Origin: Gymnothorax reevesii
Taxonomy: Eukaryota > Chordata > Actinopteri > Anguilliformes > Muraenidae
Direction: 5' to 3'
NCBI GenBank assembly: GCA_029721435.1
Contig: CM056581.1
Location: 69,736,712 to 69,800,711 of the forward strand
DNA: 64,000 nucleotides
Of this stretch, positions 1 through 9,727 are shown in pieces. The first letter of the stretch is position 1. The number at the start of each line of letters is the position of its first letter. The notes beneath the pieces are model-generated. The model was not told the DNA's origin and did no database searches. It worked only from the letters and a program-made list of their open reading frames with translations. A program made the position numbers and the translations under genes.

Positions 1-526
1 GAGGGAGCCTTAAAAAGACACGAGTCATTAAAGTCCTTCTGATGCTGACTAGTCTCTCAAACGCCAGACAAGTTGACTACCACACTTTTTAAACAATTCT
101 GCCAAACAGTCTGCCCTATGGAAGCACTGAAAAGGAGTAGAATAAGGTGGATAATCAGCCATTTCTTCACTTCCATATGCACTATGCAGAAGCATATATT
201 CAAAAATTATTGGCACCCCTGGTTAAGATGTGTTAAAAGCCTTAAAATAAATTCCATTTTTATCGCGGAAGAACATTCTCACACTGAAAATTGTATAAAA
301 ATGTAACCTTCTACTCAAGCAAATTTTAATGGAAAAAAAAATCCCTGACTAAGAAATAATTATTTTTTCAAAAAATTACCTGTTCCACAATTATTGGCAC
401 CCCTTACAATTCCTAGGAAATAAATGTAATTGAAGTATTTCTGTCATTACTACGGTAGTTTACAAAGTTGATCAGAGTATCTAAGAACATTTAATTAGTA
501 ATTCATCACTTCCTGTTTCAATGGGG

Positions 527-534
527 TATAAATA
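527..534 (+). promoter_or_regulatory. TATA box of the first Tc1-like element
   Basis: TATAAATA lies about 40 bases upstream of the transposase ATG at 576, inside the transposon's left end. The position fits the element's own transposase promoter. It is called from motif and position only. Confidence 0.4.
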
Positions 535-575
535 TGACGTGACACAGAGGCCATTTCTCTTATCCACTCTTCAAT

Positions 576-1567
576 ATGGGAAAGACAAAGGAACACACCA
601 TTCAAGTAAGGCAGATGTGTGTCGACCTTCACAAGTCAGGCAATGGCTACAAGAAAATAGCCACTTGCCTGCACCTGCACATATATACTGTCAAAGGAAT
701 CATTAAGAAGTTTAAAACAACTGGAACAGTGGTAAACAAGCCTGGACAAGGATGCAAGGTTATCTTGCCACCACGCGCAGTGAGGAGGATGGTAAGAGAA
801 ACAAAAATTTCTCCAAAGCTCACTGTTAAAGAATGGCAACAAATGGTAGGATCTTGGGGTCACAAAGTCTCCAAAACAACCATCAGGCGCTGTCTACATG
901 CCAACAAGCTGTTTGGGAGGCATGCACGGAAAAACCCTTTTCTCACTCACAATCATAAACACAAACGTCTGGAGTTCGCTAAGCGGTACTGGGACTTCAA
1001 GTGGGACCATGTGCTTTGGTCAGATGAGACCAAGATGAGACCAAGCTTTTTGGCAACAAACACTCTAAGTGGGTCCTGACACAAACACAAAAGATGATTA
1101 TGCAGAAAAGCACCTCATGCCCAATGTGAAGTATGGAGGAGGATCGATGATGCTGTGGGCCTGTTTCTCTTCCAGAGGCCCTGGGAACCTTGTTAGGGTG
1201 CATGGCATCATGAACGCTTTGAAATACCAGGACATTTTAAATCAAAATCTGGTGGCCTCTGCCCGAAAGCTGAAGATGGATCGTCACTGGGTCTTTCAGC
1301 AAAATAATGACCCTAAACGTGGCCTAATCTACACAGAAATGGTTCACAGACAGAATCAAGCTCTTCCCATGGCCATCTCAGTCCTCAGACCTCAACCCCA
1401 ATGAAAACTTGTGGAGTGAGCTGAAGAGGAGAGTTTAGAGGAGAGAACCCAGGACACTGGATGATTTAGAGAGATTGTGCAAAGAGGAATGGTCAAAGAT
1501 CCCTCTTTATGTATTCTCCCATCTTGTGAAACAAAGGGGGTTGTACAAAGTATTAACATCAGGGGTG
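576..1567 (+). pseudogene. Tc1-like transposase, inactivated
   Basis: The frame opens at 576 with MGKTKEHTIQ and reads through the paired-like helix-turn-helix region to the first catalytic block LWSDETK. There an 11-bp tandem duplication (AGATGAGACCA at 1022-1032 and again at 1033-1043) shifts the frame. The coding trace resumes in another frame from about 1069 (WACFSSRGPGNLVRVHG) to the second catalytic block, which reads FQQNNDPKR. The usual catalytic aspartate of FQQDNDPKH is Asn here. A further shift occurs near 1380, after which the block carrying the third catalytic residue ([18 protein letters not shown]) is readable in yet another frame. The protein would normally cut and paste its own element at TA sites; this copy cannot. 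Confidence 0.88.
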
Positions 1568-2149
1568 CTAATAATTGTGGCACACATGATTTGATGTAAA
1601 AGAATTATTTCTTAATGTGGAATTTTTTTCCCACTGAATAAATGCACTTGAATTAAAGATTGGATTTTCCTCTTTTTTTTTTCATTGTGGTCCTATATTA
1701 TTTAGAAAAAAACTGAATTTATTAGAAGCTAAAGAACACATCTTAACAAATAATTTAGGAGGGCGCTGTAACTCCTCATGGAAACCAAGGTCAAAGCCAG
1801 CCTAGCTAGCTATTGAGCAGAAATAAAAATTGAAGAAAATATTTTTGATTCAACTCTTTTGGAACTTTGGATTCATTCCATCACAAATCTAGAAGACCCT
1901 CAGTACCTGTGTTTCCTGAATTTGAAAGACCGCCGGGATGCTATTGCTTGTCTGTCTACAGGTGTCAGTGTTCAAAGAGGATTTTGCAAAGAAACTGCTA
2001 TCTGTTTAACAAGCTACTACTTGTTGGCTGGCAATCGTAATGACAGTAGCTGGCTAGTCAGAAAAAATTATTCAAGTTCAATAGCGTAGCAACTAACCTT
2101 CAATTTTTTTGCGCGTCTTTAGCTGAAATTTGGAAGAGATCCACGTCTT

Positions 2150-2215
2150 GTTCAATTCAATTTTATTTCTATGGTGCCTTTAACGGAAAGACTGTCACAA
2201 AGATGCTTTATAAAG
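2150..2215 (+). repeat. Dispersed fish repeat fragment (TTCAATTCAATTTTATTT type)
   Basis: The stretch TTCAATTCAATTTTATTT, followed by a GGTGCCTTTAACG part and CACAAAGATGCTTTATAAAG, resembles a very common teleost dispersed repeat with a core like ATTTATATAGCGCC and CAAAGCAGCTTTACA. The resemblance is recalled, not searched, and the family is left open. Confidence 0.4.
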
Positions 2216-2529
2216 TGAAAAGGGCCGTCCCCAAATTGATCCCCAAAATAGCAAATGAGGCAAAATACTCACTATAGAGGAAAAATCCTGTAATAGCGGT
2301 GAGAAAAAAAAACCTCTCTTTTTGTCTTTTGCTGAACTATTTCACTGGTTTTCTCAGCATGTGATCTGTGCTAGCTGTCTCAGTTATGTTTCCATTTTCA
2401 CAAGCACTGTGTTGTGATTGGTCGAATACTTATATGGTACGCAAAGTTTCTTTTAGCAGAAAATTAAAGCTTTATCTTCTAAAACTGAATTTTAGACTTA
2501 TGGATTTATCATTCAGAAACTGTGGGGGT

Positions 2530-2616
2530 AATTAGTTGATTGACGAGCACGAACGAATAGAAAGGATAGGGGAACAGATTGCAATCTATTTGTTCGTGCT
2601 CGTCAATCGACTTATT
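2530..2616. repeat. Large inverted repeat (31-bp arms, 25-base loop)
   Basis: The left arm (2530-2560) and right arm (2586-2616) are inverted copies with three mismatches over 31 bases. The shared core includes GATTGACGAGCACGAAC. The intervening 25 bases contain AAAGGATAGGGGAACAG. Such a perfect fold-back could be a small hairpin-type MITE, the fused ends of a deleted transposon, or a hairpin RNA source. No coding frame crosses it. Confidence 0.8.
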
Positions 2617-3285
2617 GTGACTTTCAAGATGGAGGCGACTAGAAACTACCTCACGGTACTGTTTGCATAAACAGTATGTTTTAATAAACTACCTGTACAT
2701 TTTCAGTTCTTAGAGCCTCGTTTTAAATGTCAGGGCTGTCGGGAATTCTACCGATGAAGTGTGGAGCTACTTTGAGCCATGCTAATGATGAAAAAAATAG
2801 CGATTTCTTTGCATGGCAACGCTATGCCTGATTCACTACCATTGTAAGCCTGTTGGGAGCTTCGGCTAAAAATCCATTTATTTCGAAAAGTTGCGTGCGT
2901 ACTCGGGTATTCAACAAAAGTTAGTACTCATTATCATGTTTCAATACGCCCCAAGTCAATTTCACACTGGAATTCTCCTTTAAGAGACAAGATGCTGAGA
3001 GTAAATGCAGTTTTGTACCTACAGCTTGAAAAGTTATAAGAAGGCGTTCTTTGACAATAATAACATGCAAATGTTTGTGAGTAGCCCACAAAAAAGAAAA
3101 TACTATACTGAATAACAGACATAAATGACCCCATAAATTCTTCTCTATGTCTACTTTACATGCCTTTTCAATTCTTGTGGAATTATAGTTGTAAGATTGT
3201 AAGGCTTAATGCCAGTTGAAATGCATGCGTAAGACTGATGTTGAGTGATGAGTATTCCTCATGGCTGTGTCTGGTGTACTCTCAG

Positions 3286-3477
3286 AGGGATCTGCACACA
3301 GGCGCCCTGCTACTGCATCATTATGGAGTACTGTGCGCAAGGGCAGCTGTACGAGGTGCTGCGGGCAGGCAGGAAGATCACCCCCGCCCTGCTGGTGGAC
3401 TGGTCCATGGGCATCGCTGGGGGCATGAACTACCTGCACCTGCATAAGATAATCCACCGTGACCTCAAATCCCCAAA
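3286..3477 (+). CDS. map3k12: Kinase-domain exon of a mixed-lineage kinase (MAP3K12/13 type)
   Basis: Exon of a protein kinase of the DLK/LZK group, which in vertebrates acts upstream of JNK in stress and axon-injury signalling. A splice acceptor (TGTACTCTCAG) ends at 3285 and the donor GTGAGT starts at 3478. The exon is 192 bp, beginning with the third base of a codon and ending after the second. It encodes [16 protein letters not shown], the hinge region, then [17 protein letters not shown] and the catalytic loop IIHRDLKSP, with the proton-acceptor Asp of HRD. The next exon completes an Asn codon, giving HRDLKSPN. Residues are a mixture of those I recall for MAP3K12 and MAP3K13. The MLITYDD start of the next exon favours MAP3K12, so the symbol is tentative. 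Preceding exons for the glycine loop and lysine were not found. Confidence 0.85.
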
Positions 3478-4359
3478 GTGAGTCTGATGCTGTTCCTGGA
3501 AGCCTAACTTGCCATTAGATCCAGAAATATACTGCTCAGCTGTCCCACTGTTCGTACCCCCATGATCATCAGTGAACCTGCAATTTAGCCTAAATACTAC
3601 TACACTAATTCTGATATCGTCATGGACCTTTCCGTCCTGTCAATCAAGTGTAGAAGAACTAACAATCAGACTGCCTTATCTCCTTGCGTGAAATAGTTAA
3701 GGCCCCTCTGGAAGATTTTGCTGGACAAGTTGGACGCATTTGGTATGAAATAAACCGCAATATTTTTGGGAATACACACCAGAGAGTGGTGCTCAAACTT
3801 TTGCTGAGCTGCATCGTTATGGGTTTTGGCAGCAGTAAATAATGGGGGTGGAGCTGGTCGGAGTTAGTCGGAAAGGTCCATACTAAACCAAACCTGAGGA
3901 TAACAGGTTCAAATTGACTTTTATCATTAAATGTTAACTTACTTAGTTGAGGCTGATAATTCTATGTAATTTAGTTTTTGGTTTGCAAGCTAATTATTTA
4001 AACAAAGATCTGTTGTTCTTATTAGGCCAATTTCATGCTTGTTTCAAAATGGCAGCATGCCGGTGTCATGCCTAGACTGATTTATTGACTGTAGAATGAT
4101 TTGGTAATTAATTGTTTAATTGCTGGGCAGATTCAATGCTTTCTTGATTTTTAATTGATTCATTAATTGATTTCCTCATTTGGTTATTTGTTTGACTGGC
4201 TCGTTTATTGCGGTGTGCGCAGTACTTGGTTGATTACCCAATCTCTCAGATTAGTCCTCATTAGTATGCTGATAGTAGTAGTGGTACCAGTATAATGCTG
4301 ATTGTAGTATGCTTATTAGTATGCTAACTGACTCTGGTCACTCTCCGGTTCCCTTACAG
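3478..4359 (+). other. Kinase gene intron
   Basis: An 882-bp intron bounded by GTGAGT at 3478 and CCCTTACAG ending at 4359. Joining the flanking exons keeps the frame (phase 2) and restores the Asn of HRDLKSPN. It contains a MITE-like element (3622-3881) and AT-rich filler. Confidence 0.8.
3622..3881. mobile_element. MITE-like element with short terminal inverted repeats
   Basis: ATGGACCTTTCCG at about 3622-3634 is matched by the inverted CGGAAAGGTCCAT at about 3869-3881, about 260 bp apart, inside the kinase intron. It has no coding capacity. No clear target duplication is visible, so the superfamily is not assigned. Confidence 0.5.
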
Positions 4360-4518
4360 CATGCTGATCACATATGATGACCTGGTCAAAATCTCAGACT
4401 TCGGCACGTCTAAGGAGCTGAGCGATAAGAGCACCAAAATGTCCTTTGCCGGGACGGTTGCGTGGATGGCTCCTGAGGTGATCCGGAACGAGCCTGTGTC
4501 AGAGAAAGTGGACATTTG
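4360..4518 (+). CDS. map3k12: Second kinase-domain exon (activation loop, MAP3K12/13 type)
   Basis: A 159-bp exon following CCCTTACAG and ending before the donor GTGAGT at 4519. With the first base completing Asn, it reads [15 protein letters not shown], carrying the metal-binding DFG. It then reads through [16 protein letters not shown] to the [12 protein letters not shown] block (APE motif), and ends in VDIW with the Trp codon split by the next intron (phase 2). This activation-loop sequence is a hallmark of DLK/LZK kinases. The expected next exon (starting SFGVVLWE in relatives) is not present in the remaining 59 kb. Either the 54-kb satellite block lies within this gene's intron, or the gene is broken here. 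Confidence 0.85.
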
Positions 4519-5337
4519 GTGAGTCCCAGGTGGTGGGATGCGAAGCACCTGTGGGGCTGGGGGGGGGGCTGCTGTGGGGAAGCAAACTGCTAGAGGTCTT
4601 CTTGCCAACTTTCTTGTCTGAATTATCCCATTAGCTGCTCCAATGTCTGCTGAATGTCTCTCCCCAGCTACTGCTACAGCCTGTTTGGTGCAAAGATTAT
4701 ACTCCAGTAGAATAGATCAGTATAGCTGCGAGTTTGCATCAACACATCCAGAGGAATTGTTTGCCACTAAAGCCAGCAAACACAGCTGCTCTACTAGGCT
4801 AGGGTTGTGGACCACTGATATTGAGCCTGAGAGATAATTCACCAAGCAGGAGTTAAGAATTTGCCAAATGAAATTGTAATTTTCTTTTTTTAACTGGATA
4901 AAATGTGGTAAAGCAAACACATCAATTATCCACCAACTATTTACTCCCACTGTAAAATATCCCCTGAGATGCAGGTTTTCAAAAATAAATCTGCCGCACT
5001 TTCCATGCAATTCATTTCTAAAGTAGCTTCTCCGTTTTCCATTTACGTTTATTTTCATATTGCAGATTCTGTTGCTTGCATTTGAATCTCTTGAAATCTC
5101 ACAGGAAGCAGTCCTTGATGCTCATTTATGGTTTTTTTCTCAAATTAGGCTGCTTATTGAACTCATTTTAAACTCCATTCTGTGCCTCATCATGGCTGAA
5201 GTGAGAGAGCAGGTGGGATCAGCTCTACAACCCCTGGAAAAATATTATGGAATCGGAATTATGATTGCACTTGAAGGATGTTCATCCAGCTTCTCTACTT
5301 CATAACAGATAAAAAATTGCATATATGACACAAAATA
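4519..5337. other. Stretch without a recognised gene
   Basis: It starts with a consensus donor and a short G-rich run near 4560, then AT-rich sequence. Short frames such as 4643-4837 and 5060-5305 show no recognisable family and no splice context. Most simply this is intron. Confidence 0.5.
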
Positions 5338-6752
5338 ATTTTTGTTCAATAGCTGAACAGTCTGGCTTCACGAAACACAACTCACACAAATTTTATTAAA
5401 TTATTTTAATTAATGGCATATTTGTTTCCTGATCAAGTAGAGAGAAAAAAATGGAATAGCAGCCAAAATCTTGAGGGAAGAAATTGTGGAATCACCTTTT
5501 TATTGGGATTTTTGAAGGAAATACCACCGCAAGTCTCCATATGCAAATTAGTTTGCAGTTCAAAAAGAGTTCTTGCAGACCTTAAAGAGGTGTCGGACTC
5601 TGGTAATTGAGAGGAAGCATGGCACCAACAATAGAGCTAGCAATTGAAACAATGGAAAGGATTATAAAACTGCTCCATGAAAGAAATTCAACCCAGAGAG
5701 TGGCAAGATATGTTGGTTTTTTCCAGTCACCCATGTAAAAAATTTGGTGTAAGTACGAATAAAGTGGGATGGTCATAAACGGAAAACATACAGGTGGATC
5801 ACAGAGGCCATCAAAATGTTTGGACAGAAAATTTTAATTAATTTGCCTTCAAAATAGAAAATGCATTTCAAAACAAGGGAAAAAGAATGTTCTGTCAGTG
5901 TCAATGTTGGTGACAGAACTGTTAGAAATCAGTTGAATGTAATGTGATTTACGTCAGAAAAGCCTTACAAAAACCAGCACTTGCATCTAAACAGAAGAAA
6001 GCAAGATGACAGCGGGCCAAAGAGGGGCCCTCATGAAGTGTGGATGGTTGGATGAAAGTGATATTCAGTGATGAATCAAGAGCCTGCATTGGCCGAGGCG
6101 ATGATGCTGGAGCTTTTGTCCTATGTTGTTCCAATGAAACATATAAATATGACTGCTTCAAGAAAAATTATTTCCCCATTCATTGAGGGAGTGAGGTCGC
6201 TGGCCCAGGGAAAGGACAAGGGGAGAGGACAGTCATTTCCTCCATAGTCAGTGCACTGGTCTACATTGAAATTTCCGACTACTTTCAGAAAATAGGTTTG
6301 GTGATGATGAAGTCATGTGTCCGTGATGAGAGTGCATCCACAGGGCAAATAGTGTAAACGCTGTTCTTTCAGGAAAGGCATATCAACTCAATGACAAAGC
6401 TGGCAAGCAGTCCAAATCTCAACCCAATTGAAAATTAATTTGTGGATATTGAAAAAAAAAAGGCTGCAAGGCTGATCTGTCAATCGCAATTCGAAAAACA
6501 GGGAAGAGCTTGTTGGTGAGTGTTGATTTTCATTAGTGAAGTATATGCCTCAATGGATTCTGGCCTGAGGAGGAGCAACAATGTGCAAACTTTGACTTTT
6601 TTTATTGGTGATTCCGTCATTTTTTCCTCAACACTGAGCAATGTAATATTTTTTCCTGGGAAAAATTTCTGCTATTTATTAATATCATTTATTCTAATTT
6701 GTTTGAAATGTGTTTTGTGAAGCCAGGGTGTTGAACTATTGAACAAAACTTG
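5338..6752 (+). mobile_element. Old decayed Tc1-like transposon
   Basis: The left end (about 5338-5377, with TTTTGTTCAATAG and CTGGCTTCAC followed by AAACAC) has a clear inverted partner at about 6711-6752. Inner copies of a GGAATCACC motif lie at about 5488 and, inverted, at about 6610-6622. This gives long IR/DR-type ends of roughly 200 bp around a wrecked transposase. It ends about 110 bp before the satellite array starts. Confidence 0.8.
5619..6500 (+). pseudogene. Tc1-like transposase relic
   Basis: The trace begins with MAPTIELAIETMERIIKL at 5619, a start typical of fish Tc1-like transposases. It continues in several frames through KALQKPAL-like sequence (near 5960), the first catalytic block IFSDES (near 6065), and the third block SSPNLNPIEN (near 6410-6435), where the usual SPDLNPIEN has Asn for Asp and a stop follows. 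Multiple stops and shifts separate the blocks. It is non-functional and looks older than the other two Tc1 families in the window. Confidence 0.75.
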
Positions 6753-6862
6753 TCTCATATTTGTGATTTTTTTTTTTATTTGCTGTGAGGTAAAAACACC
6801 AGGATGAACATCCTCTAAGTTTTTGCTGGGAGTTGTAGCGCCTCACAAGACAAGCACCAGTC

Positions 6863-7643
6863 AACCAGAATCAGCCCTGGTATATGTAGTCTGTGCTGTG
6901 GTTTAAACAGAATCGTCCCTGGGATATGTAGGCTGTGCTGTGGTTTAACCAGAATCAGCCCTGGGATATCTAGTCTGTGCTGTGGTTTAACCAGAATCGG
7001 CCCTGGGATATGTAGTCTGTGCTGTGGTTTAACCAGAATCCGCCCTGGGATATGTAGTCTGTGCTGTGGTTTAACCAGAATCAGCCCTGGGATATGTAGT
7101 CTGTGCTGTGGTTTAAACAGAATCAGCCCTGGGATATGTAGGCTGTGCTGTGATTTAACCAGAATCAGCCCTGGGATATGTAGTCTGCGCTGTGGTTTAA
7201 ACAGAATCAGCCCGGGGATATGTAGGCTGTTCTGTGGTTTAACCAGAATCGGCCCGAGGATATGTAGGCTGTGCTGTGGTTTAACCAGAATCGGCCCTGG
7301 GATATGTAGCCTGTGCTGTGGCGTAACCAGAATCAGCCCTGGGATATGTAGTCTGTGCTGTGATTTAAACAGAATCGGCCCTGGGATATGTTGGCTGTGC
7401 AGTGGCTTAACCAGAATCAGCCCTGGGATATGTAGTCTGTGCTGTGGTTTAAACAGAATCGGCCCTGGGATATGTAGGCAGTGCTGTGGTTTAACCAGAA
7501 TCAGCCCTGGGATATGTAGGCTGTGCTGTGGTTTAACCAGAATCAGCCCTGGGATATGTAATCTGTGCCGTGGTTTAAACAGAATCAGCCCTGGGATATG
7601 TAGGCTGTGCTTGGTTTAACCAGAATCAGCCCTGGGATATGTA
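6863..7643. repeat. Satellite segment 1 (left edge of the array)
   Basis: About 18-19 monomers between the array's left edge and the full-length Tc1 element. Its last monomer is the diagnostic 41-bp variant (GTGCTTGGTTT instead of GTGCTGTGGTTT) that precedes every Tc1 copy. No long open frame is present here because of indel variants. Confidence 0.95.
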
Positions 7644-7961
7644 CAAAACCCAAAACCAGTGAAGTTGGCACGTTGTGTAAATCGTAAATAAAAACAGAAT
7701 ACAATGATTTGCAAATCCTTTTCAACCAATATTCAATTGAATACACTGCAAAGACAAGTTACTTAATGTTCGAACAGGTAAACTTAGTAATTTTTTGCAA
7801 ATATTATCTCATTTGGAATTTGATGCCTGCAACATGTTTCAAAAAAGCTGGCACAAGTGGCAAAAAAGACTGAGAGAGTTGAGGAATGCTCATCAAACAC
7901 TTAATTGGAACATCCCACCGGTGAACGGGCTAATTGGGAACAGGGGGGTGCCATGATTGGG

Positions 7962-7968
7962 TATAAAA
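7962..7968 (+). promoter_or_regulatory. TATA box of the array Tc1 element
   Basis: TATAAAA, 39 bases before the transposase ATG at 8007. The same box is retained in all eleven 670-bp truncated copies, so each composite repeat carries a potential promoter pointing into the satellite. Confidence 0.45.
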
Positions 7969-8006
7969 GTAGCTTCCCTGAAATGCTCAGTCATTCACAA
8001 ACAAGG

Positions 8007-9015
8007 ATGGGGCGAGGGTCACCACTTAGTGAACAAATGCGTGAGCTGATTGTCGAACAGTTTAAAAACAACATTCCTCAACGAGCTATTGCAACAAATT
8101 TAGGGATTTCATCATTTACGGTCCGTAATATCGTCAAAAGGTTCAGAGAATCTGGAGAAATCACTGCACGTAAGCGACAAGGCCAAAAACCAACATTGAA
8201 TGCCCGTGACCTTCGATCCCTCGGGCGGTACTGCATCAAAAACCGACATCAGTGTGTAAAGGACATCACCACATGGGCTCAGGAACACTTCAGAAAACCA
8301 CTGTCAGTAACTACAGTTCGTCGCTACATCTGCAAGTGCAAGTTAAAACTCTACAATGCAAAGTGAAAGCCATTTATCAACAGCACCCAGAAACGCTGCC
8401 GGCTTCGCTGGGCCCAAGCTCATCTAAGATGGACTGATGCAAAGTGGAAAAGTGTTTTGTGGTCTGACGAGTCCACATTTCAAATTGTTTTTGGAAACTG
8501 TGGACGTTGTGTCCTCCGGACCAAAGAGGAAAAGAACCATCCAGACTGTTATAGGTGCAAAGTTCAAAAGCCAGCATCTGTGATGGTATGGGGGTGTATT
8601 AGTGCCCAAGGCATGGGCAACTTACACATATGTGAAGGCGTCATTAATGCTGAAAGGTACATACAGGTTTCGGAGCAACATATGTTGCCATCCAAGCAAC
8701 GTCTTTTTCATGGACGCCCCTGCTTATTTCAGCAAGACAATGCCAAGCCACATTCTGTACCTGTTACAACAGCATTGCTCCGCAGTAAAAGAGTGTGGGT
8801 ACTAGACTGGCCTGCCTGTAGTCCAGACCTGTCCCCTATTGAATATGTGTGGCGCATTATGAAGACGGAGATCCCGGACTGTTGAACCACTTAAGCTGTA
8901 CATCAAGCAAGCATGGGAAAGAGTTCCACCTGAAAAACTTCAAAAATTGGTCTCCTCAGTTTCGAAACGTTTACCGAGTGTCGTTAAAAGGAAAGGCGAT
9001 GTAACACAGTGGTAA
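8007..9015 (+). pseudogene. Tc1-like transposase, two lesions
   Basis: The likely start is MGRGSPLSEQ at 8007, though the frame is open upstream to 7905. Two helix-turn-helix subdomains follow (SEQMRELIVEQFKNN to VKRFRESG, then NARDLRSLGRY to TVRRYICK). Then comes the catalytic domain with SDES, QQDNAKPH and SPDLSPIEYVW. The last two acidic residues are 34 residues apart, the DD34E spacing of Tc1. An in-frame TGA at 8364-8366 follows LYNAK and separates the binding and catalytic halves, and the frame shifts near 8865-8885. After the shift the C-terminus (TVEPLKLYIKQAWERVPP) is readable to TAA at 9013-9015. The copy is inactive but recent. Confidence 0.9.
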
Positions 9016-9057
9016 AAAGGCCCCTGTGCCAACTTATTTGCAATGTGTTGCTGCCTT

Positions 9058-9478
9058 TAGTCTGTGCTGTGGTTTAAACAGAATCGTCCCTGGGATATGT
9101 AGTCTGTGCTGTGGTTTAAACAGAATCAGCCCCAGGATATGTAGGCTGTGCTGTGGTTTAACCAGAATCAGCCCTGGGATATGTAGTCTGTGCTGTGCTT
9201 TATTCAGAATCGGCCCTGGGATATGTAGGCTGTGCTGTGGTTTAACCAGAATCAGCCCTGGGATATGTAGGCTGTGCTGTGGTTTAACCAGAATCAGCCC
9301 TGGGATATGTAGTCTGTGCTGTGGATTAAACAGAATCGGCCCTGGGATATGTAGGCTGTGCAGTGGTTTAACCAGAATCAGCCCTGGGATATGTAATCTG
9401 TGCCATGGTTTAAACAGAATCAGCCCTGGGATATGTAGGCTGTGCTTGGTTTAACCAGAATCAGCCCTGGGATATGTA
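9058..9478. repeat. Satellite segment 2
   Basis: About 10 monomers between the full Tc1 element and the short Tc1 stub. It ends in the same 41-bp monomer that lies before the other Tc1 copies. The + frame is open through 9454. Confidence 0.95.
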
Positions 9479-9727
9479 CAAAACCCAAAACCAGTGAAGT
9501 TGGCACGTTGTGTAAATCGTAAATAAAAACAGAATACAATGATTTGCAAATCCTTTTCAACCAATATTCAGTTGAATACACTGCAAAGACAAGTTACTTA
9601 ATGTTCGAACAGGTAAACTTTGTAATTTTTTGCAAATATTATCTCATTTGGAATTTGATGCCTGCAACATGTTTCAAAAAAGCTGGCACAAGTGGCAAAA
9701 AAGACTGAGAGAGTTGAGGAATGCTCA
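9479..9727 (+). mobile_element. 249-bp Tc1 stub
   Basis: Carries only the left 249 bases of the array Tc1 element, up to GAGGAATGCTCA. It joins directly to satellite at TCAGCCCTAGG. The shared TCA at the junction is microhomology. It contains no transposase codons. It has the usual 5' junction, but a break point different from all other truncated copies. Confidence 0.9.

Larger units (their letters stand above)
198..1764 (+). mobile_element. Degenerate Tc1-like DNA transposon, IR/DR type
   Basis: This is a decayed Tc1/mariner-superfamily element. The left end (about 200-250) and the inverted right end (about 1705-1760) share the motif GTTAAGATGTGTT followed by a similar AATAAATTC stretch. 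An inner repeat with ATTATTGGCACCCC (about 388-405) has an inverted partner at about 1560-1580, and the same motif also occurs at the outer left end (about 207-221). That arrangement is the inverted-repeat/direct-repeat layout known from fish Tc1-like elements. The right outer end has lost the GGCACCCC part. The ends are approximate because both have drifted. Confidence 0.85.
1765..3285. other. Non-coding stretch upstream of the kinase exon
   Basis: I find no gene here. Short frames such as 1859-2089 have no recognisable family. The stretch holds a dispersed-repeat fragment near 2150-2215 and a large inverted repeat at 2530-2616, both listed separately. Part of it may be intron of the kinase gene, since the exon at 3286 must be preceded by further kinase exons that I could not find in the window. 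Confidence 0.5.
7644..9057 (+). mobile_element. Full-length Tc1-like element inserted in the satellite
   Basis: A 1414-bp element flanked by TA on both sides (7642-7643 and 9058-9059), the Tc1/mariner target duplication, inside satellite sequence. The ends carry an inverted AAGTTGGCAC core (left about 7672, right about 9026-9035), but the outermost bases differ, so the terminal repeats are imperfect. A TATA box, transposase pseudogene and TIRs are all present. This is the only copy with the catalytic half, and it represents the parental form of the 11 copies truncated at element position 670 (equivalent to 8313). Confidence 0.9.

Noticed and set aside
3206..3457. Minus-strand frame over the first kinase exon
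   Set aside because: It is the antisense shadow of a conserved kinase exon with correct splice sites on the + strand.
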